Source: Candidatus Omnitrophota bacterium | Lineage (GTDB): Bacteria > Hinthialibacterota > Hinthialibacteria > Hinthialibacterales > JAKPRU01 | Reading direction: 5' to 3' | Length of the DNA stretch: 8,206 nucleotides | Assembly (NCBI GenBank): GCA_029557025.1 | Contig: JAKPRU010000922.1 | Location: 1-8,206, forward strand | Shown here: piece by piece, positions 4,917-8,206 of the stretch | Layout: every line of letters begins with the position of its first letter | How positions within the stretch are numbered: the first letter of the stretch is position 1 | The notes under the pieces: model-generated | The model's database searches: none | What the model saw: the letters and a program-made list of their open reading frames with translations, nothing else | What the model was told of the DNA's origin: nothing | Position numbers and translations under genes: made by a program

Positions 4917-7900
4917 CAAGAATCGGTCCCAGGTACGCTTGGAACGGTTCCGGCACATCATACGGACCGATTGCCCGTATGGTGATCTTGCCGTCAATTC
5001 TCCGGGTCTGCGACAGGGAGATACGATCCTCCACCGGCGGACGATGGTTTTTGGTTCCCAATCCGGAAATAAGACGGTTCCATCGGACCTGTATGCGCTC
5101 GCCGTTCGGCTCGCATCGTACATGAGCCGGTTTTGCCGGGACTATGCCGACTCCGTAGCCGTCCTCATCATTCCAGGAAGCCCATTGCACATTCCCCTTG
5201 TTTCCCGCACAGAACGGTTCGCCGGTCCAGAACGAGAAATACCCTTTCAATGCCGCAATATGACGATCCGGGTACCAGCAATTCGGTCCGTATCCCTGCC
5301 AGCAGAAACGGCTCAACGATTTCGGTATCTCAAACCGCAGCCCATATTCGGGAAGTTCACAATCCAGGCCGACCGCTTCCAGGCGATAGGTAATCTCCAC
5401 AGCGGCCTGATCCGGGAACGAATACGAAAGGTCCAGGTTAAATCCGGCGTTGGAATCTACAGTTGAGCGGTACGAATGCCTGGTGATCAGGGTTTTCCCG
5501 CTGCGTCTGACTTGGGACCGATCCTTCTGAAGCTCCAGATTTGCCAGACGCACACCACCAAACAGGGTGCCTTCTTTGTCCCAAACCTGTTCCGAAAAGC
5601 TTCGCGGACGATAAACATTCGGCAACAGCGGACCGTACAGTATCTCCTTGCCGTGTGATGAAACCGAAATCAGCTCCCCCGTATCGCCGTTCATGGTAAG
5701 GCCCAGCGGCCCGGCTGTTACACAGGTGATCGGTCCGGCGGAAATCTCGACCGATTCTTTTCGATAAGCAGGGGCAGTCTGACTCGGTTCCTTAATTTCC
5801 AGGTCAACTCGACAGCGGCTGACCTCAATCCCGTTCCAGTCGGTAAATGTCACCAACAAAAAGGCATCTTCCGGATGCGCGAGGTCTTTGGGGATTTGTG
5901 CGGGAACCGAGAGACTTCGGGTATGGTGCGGCGGACATTCAACCGGAATCACTCCGCTTCGCAGCTGTTTTCGTCCATCAAACAAAAACCAAGTCACCAG
6001 AATCCGGCTCAGGTCCGTGAAATCGTACCGATTCTCGATATTCAAGGTGATTTTTTTCTTGCCCGATTGCGCCGGAATCGTTGTCTCTTGAACCAGCGCT
6101 GGACGGTATACCGCCATGGTTTCGTAATACTCCGGCTGCGGAATCCGATCGGAAGAGACAATCCCGTCGGTTCCCTTGATCCCCTGCGCATCCACCACGG
6201 TATTCTCATCCACCCAATAATCGGCCTGGATATCGGCGGGAGTCCCGGACTGAATCAGCGGATCCGCCTTGGCGTCCCATACCTCTCTTCCGTTCACTTT
6301 CCGGCGAATCCCCCGGTCCGACCAGAGCCAGATCATGCCCCCGCCACATTTCTCGCATTCACGAACTTTCTCCCAGATATTCTGCAAACCACCGCAACCG
6401 TTCCCCAATGCGTGCGAAAATGCAGTCATAATCACCGGGCGGGGCGTCGATCCCTCCGGAGGTTGACAGAGTTTCGCCAAATCATCCCCAGCAGGAAAAT
6501 GAGGAGCCAGAATATCCACTTCCGACGGAAGATTTTCTTCATCGCGCTGCGGACACAGCACGGGACGGCTCGGATCGATGGCTTTGACCAGGCTGATAAT
6601 CTCACGCGTCATCCCGGTATACGGATTCTCATTTCCAATACTCCAACTGAGAACGGATGGATGGCTGCGGTCACGAGTGACAACTCCGCGGCCCCGAAGC
6701 AGGAAATACGGCAGATATCGTGTGTCCCAAAGCAGATGCTCGGCAAAATCGAACGGAACCTCCTCGATGACATACATCCCCATTTCATCGCATAGATCAA
6801 TGAATCGCTCGTCCGGGGGATGAAACAGTGTTCGCACCGCGTTGATATTTGCCGCTTTCATCAGTTGGAGGTCTCTCCGCCAGAGCGTTTGATTGAATGC
6901 GGCGCCGGCGGAAGGGTCCAATTCGTCCCGGCATACGCCTTTCAGTTTGATCGGAACGCCGTTCAGCATGAAAACACCGCCCTGGATATGCACCGACCGA
7001 AATCCCACCTGTCGGATCACCTGCTCCCCAAGCCTTTTGTCGAACTGCAATGAGACTGTCAGCGTGGCAAGGACCGGGGACTCTGCCGACCACGGCTGAA
7101 CATTCGGGATCGATTCATCCCACTCCAGGTGTGGCGAAGGGATCGCCTGGCCGGAAACCTGTACTGTTTTCTGTTTCCGCAGCAACTCGGTTCCCTGCGG
7201 ACCGGTCAGGCGGATTTCTCCGGTTACGGTTTCTGTTCGGGTGTGAGATGGAGGAAAGGAATCCAGCGCCATTTGAACCCGCAACCGGCCGGATTGATCC
7301 TTGGGATTGTAATCCGCCCGCACAAACAGGTCTTGAATAAACGACTGCGGTTTTCGGACCAGGATCACCGGTCGATAAATGCCGGATAGACTCCACGTGT
7401 CAAAACAGTCAAGAGAACAAATCTCCGGCGCTTTCACTACGCGCACCGCGAGGGTGTTTTCGGCTCCATATTCCAGAATCTGCGCAACCTGCACCTCAAA
7501 CGGGGTGAATCCGCTCCAGTTCGATCCCACCTCCCGACCGTTGATCCATACTGTGGACCCGAACGAGACTCCCTCAAAACGGATATAGATAACACTATTT
7601 TTCCACTCTGCCGGAAGGAAAAACTTGCGGCGGTATAACCCCATCCGATTAGAGCGTGAGCCGAACTCCGGCTCCTCAAATCCGTACATCTCCCAATTCC
7701 CCGGAACCGGCACTTCGGGCCAGTCAGAATCGTCATACCCCGGCGCGGTAAAACCCGCAAACTCGGCAAAACCCTTGTTGTCTACAACACGCAGTTTCCA
7801 GGTTCCGTCCAGGGAGAGGAAACTATTCGACTGATTCGATATCGGCACCGCGTTCACACAAAGTGACAACAGAACCATCGGTGAAACCAGCCGAAGAACT

Positions 7901-7926
7901 TGTATGATAATCCGTCGAAGGTTCAT
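4903..7926 (-). CDS. Exported GH2 (LacZ-like) protein lacking the nucleophile glutamate
   Basis: A 1007-residue LacZ-type family 2 protein. The ATG at 7926-7924 starts a clear signal peptide (RR basic end, hydrophobic core, likely cut after VNA at 26), so it is exported; the frame is open further upstream, but that part is non-protein-like and crosses a REP-like element. AAGG lies 7 bases upstream. Domains: sugar-binding jelly roll 35-190 (ending GIYRPV), Ig-like 195-315, TIM barrel about 318-595, second Ig-like/DUF4981 about 610-710, and beta-galactosidase small-chain domain about 735-1005 (GYGPNCWYPDR). The acid/base motif RDRSHPSVLSWSIGNE is intact with E433. The nucleophile motif, RPLILCEYAHAMGN in E. 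coli LacZ, reads RPVIMTAFSHALGN here, so the nucleophile is A502 (codon GCA). Residues matching LacZ H357 and H418 also differ. A normal retaining glycosidase mechanism is therefore unlikely; a binding, pseudoenzyme or altered-chemistry role is inferred. No SusC/D or other polysaccharide genes are adjacent in the window. Confidence 0.92.
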   Translation of the reverse strand: MNLRRIIIQVLRLVSPMVLLSLCVNAVPISNQSNSFLSLDGTWKLRVVDNKGFAEFAGFTAPGYDDSDWPEVPVPGNWEMYGFEEPEFGSRSNRMGLYRRKFFLPAEWKNSVIYIRFEGVSFGSTVWINGREVGSNWSGFTPFEVQVAQILEYGAENTLAVRVVKAPEICSLDCFDTWSLSGIYRPVILVRKPQSFIQDLFVRADYNPKDQSGRLRVQMALDSFPPSHTRTETVTGEIRLTGPQGTELLRKQKTVQVSGQAIPSPHLEWDESIPNVQPWSAESPVLATLTVSLQFDKRLGEQVIRQVGFRSVHIQGGVFMLNGVPIKLKGVCRDELDPSAGAAFNQTLWRRDLQLMKAANINAVRTLFHPPDERFIDLCDEMGMYVIEEVPFDFAEHLLWDTRYLPYFLLRGRGVVTRDRSHPSVLSWSIGNENPYTGMTREIISLVKAIDPSRPVLCPQRDEENLPSEVDILAPHFPAGDDLAKLCQPPEGSTPRPVIMTAFSHALGNGCGGLQNIWEKVRECEKCGGGMIWLWSDRGIRRKVNGREVWDAKADPLIQSGTPADIQADYWVDENTVVDAQGIKGTDGIVSSDRIPQPEYYETMAVYRPALVQETTIPAQSGKKKITLNIENRYDFTDLSRILVTWFLFDGRKQLRSGVIPVECPPHHTRSLSVPAQIPKDLAHPEDAFLLVTFTDWNGIEVSRCRVDLEIKEPSQTAPAYRKESVEISAGPITCVTAGPLGLTMNGDTGELISVSSHGKEILYGPLLPNVYRPRSFSEQVWDKEGTLFGGVRLANLELQKDRSQVRRSGKTLITRHSYRSTVDSNAGFNLDLSYSFPDQAAVEITYRLEAVGLDCELPEYGLRFEIPKSLSRFCWQGYGPNCWYPDRHIAALKGYFSFWTGEPFCAGNKGNVQWASWNDEDGYGVGIVPAKPAHVRCEPNGERIQVRWNRLISGLGTKNHRPPVEDRISLSQTRRIDGKITIRAIGPYDVPEPFQAYLGPILDPRI

Positions 7927-7973
7927 AGCCGGACCTTGGGCCTCCCGTTGTATGCAAACTGTCTGGCAATGGT

Positions 7974-8013
7974 GGCGGTTGGTGAGGCCGGAATCAAGAG
8001 AGGCAACCACGCC
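7974..8013. repeat. Imperfect inverted repeat beside REP-like hairpin
   Basis: GGCGGTTG (7974-7981) can pair with CAAC (8004-8007) and CGCC (8010-8013), leaving a CA bulge. Together with the stronger hairpin starting at 8023 it may be part of one larger palindromic element in the gap between the GH2 and mnmA genes. On its own it is weak. Confidence 0.2.
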
Positions 8014-8022
8014 GACCATCCT

Positions 8023-8060
8023 CGGGTTGCACCGGCATCTTGCCGGTGAGTGACAACCTG
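8023..8060. repeat. REP-like palindromic element
   Basis: CACCGGCA (8030-8037) and TGCCGGTG (8041-8048) form a perfect 8-bp stem with a TCT loop. Outside it GGTTG (8025-8029) pairs with CAACC (8054-8058) across a 5-base AGTGA bulge, and C8023/G8060 can add a further pair. A nested, GC-rich, bulged hairpin around a GCATCTTGC core is typical of REP-type elements scattered between genes in many bacteria. Its minus-strand translation, HRQDAGATRG, resembles spurious peptides I recall from such repeats in PVC-type genomes. It ends 14 bases before the mnmA ATG, so it may also affect the mnmA leader. Confidence 0.5.
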
Positions 8061-8074
8061 CCCGGAACAAAAAC

Positions 8075-8206
8075 ATGAAACAAAAAACAGCAGTCCTGAT
8101 GAGTGGCGGTGTAGACAGCAGTGTGGCGGCACTGCTGCTGAGAGACCGGGGCTATAATGTCTTCGGGCTGACCATCCTGCAGTATGAATGCGACCCATCG
8201 GACAGC
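8075..8206 (+). CDS. mnmA: tRNA-specific 2-thiouridylase MnmA, N-terminal fragment
   Basis: The first 44 codons of MnmA, cut by the right edge. MnmA adenylates and then thiolates U34 of the Lys, Glu and Gln tRNAs, taking sulfur from the IscS relay. The start [20 protein letters not shown] carries the PP-loop SGGVDSS at residues 10-16 right at the N-terminus, followed by [14 protein letters not shown], matching the typical MnmA opening ([14 protein letters not shown], then GLT). The start ATG at 8075 is fixed by this position. The ribosome binding site is weak (GGAA about 8 bases upstream), and a REP-like hairpin ends 14 bases before the ATG. The catalytic cysteines and the tRNA-binding domains are outside the window. 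Other PP-loop families (for example TtcA, LarE) are less likely because of the exact motif context. Confidence 0.9.
   Translation, partial: MKQKTAVLMSGGVDSSVAALLLRDRGYNVFGLTILQYECDPSDS

Noticed and set aside
5875..6795. 306-codon plus-strand frame inside the GH2 gene
   Set aside because: Antisense of the GH2 TIM barrel; Arg/His/Pro/Ile-rich with no domain, typical of a shadow frame.
7927..8076. Upstream extension of the GH2 frame by 50 codons
   Set aside because: The extension translates the REP-like palindrome and would bury the clear signal peptide that starts at 7926.
143..8206. Two PP-loop ATPases (argG and mnmA) at opposite ends as parts of one system
   Set aside because: Both are standard housekeeping enzymes with a shared ancient motif; they are on different strands and separated by unrelated genes.

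Overview
The window looks like a chromosomal segment of a Gram-negative, non-model bacterium with moderately high GC. An exported family 2 glycoside hydrolase with a carboxy-terminal small-chain domain, a candidate lipoprotein, a B12-type radical SAM enzyme and a REP-like palindrome together fit the PVC superphylum (Lentisphaerota, Kiritimatiellota and relatives) or a neighbouring candidate phylum. This placement is inference from gene content only. No phage, CRISPR, tRNA, rRNA or insertion sequence is visible.

Layout from left to right. The left edge carries the first 21 codons of a probable lipoprotein on the minus strand, running off the window. Next, also on the minus strand, is argG (argininosuccinate synthase), complete, with a GTG start and a good ribosome binding site. 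A 445-base divergent intergenic region (1358-1802) follows; it holds an AT-rich core, several inverted repeats and a possible 38-codon small ORF. On the plus strand come an unrecognised 295-residue protein and then, after a short gap with two promoter-like sites, a cobalamin-binding-fold radical SAM protein of the DUF4070/HpnP-like type with a long helical tail. This gene converges on a large exported GH2 protein (minus strand); the two stop codons are only 9 bases apart and sit inside one inverted repeat. Finally, a 148-base divergent gap with a REP-like hairpin separates the GH2 gene from the start of mnmA (tRNA 2-thiouridylase), which is cut by the right edge.

Functionally this is a mixed region, not an obvious single system: arginine biosynthesis and tRNA thiolation (housekeeping), an accessory radical SAM enzyme, and a carbohydrate-related exported protein. 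The most striking observation is in the GH2 protein: the motif that carries the catalytic nucleophile glutamate in LacZ-type enzymes is intact around the site, but the glutamate itself is alanine (GCA codon), while the acid/base glutamate is kept. Several sugar- or metal-contacting residues are also changed. This suggests a pseudo-glycosidase or a GH2-fold protein with altered chemistry. Secondary points of interest are the unrecognised protein with a structured leader, a short peptide motif shared by a small ORF and the radical SAM N-terminus, and the REP-like element.
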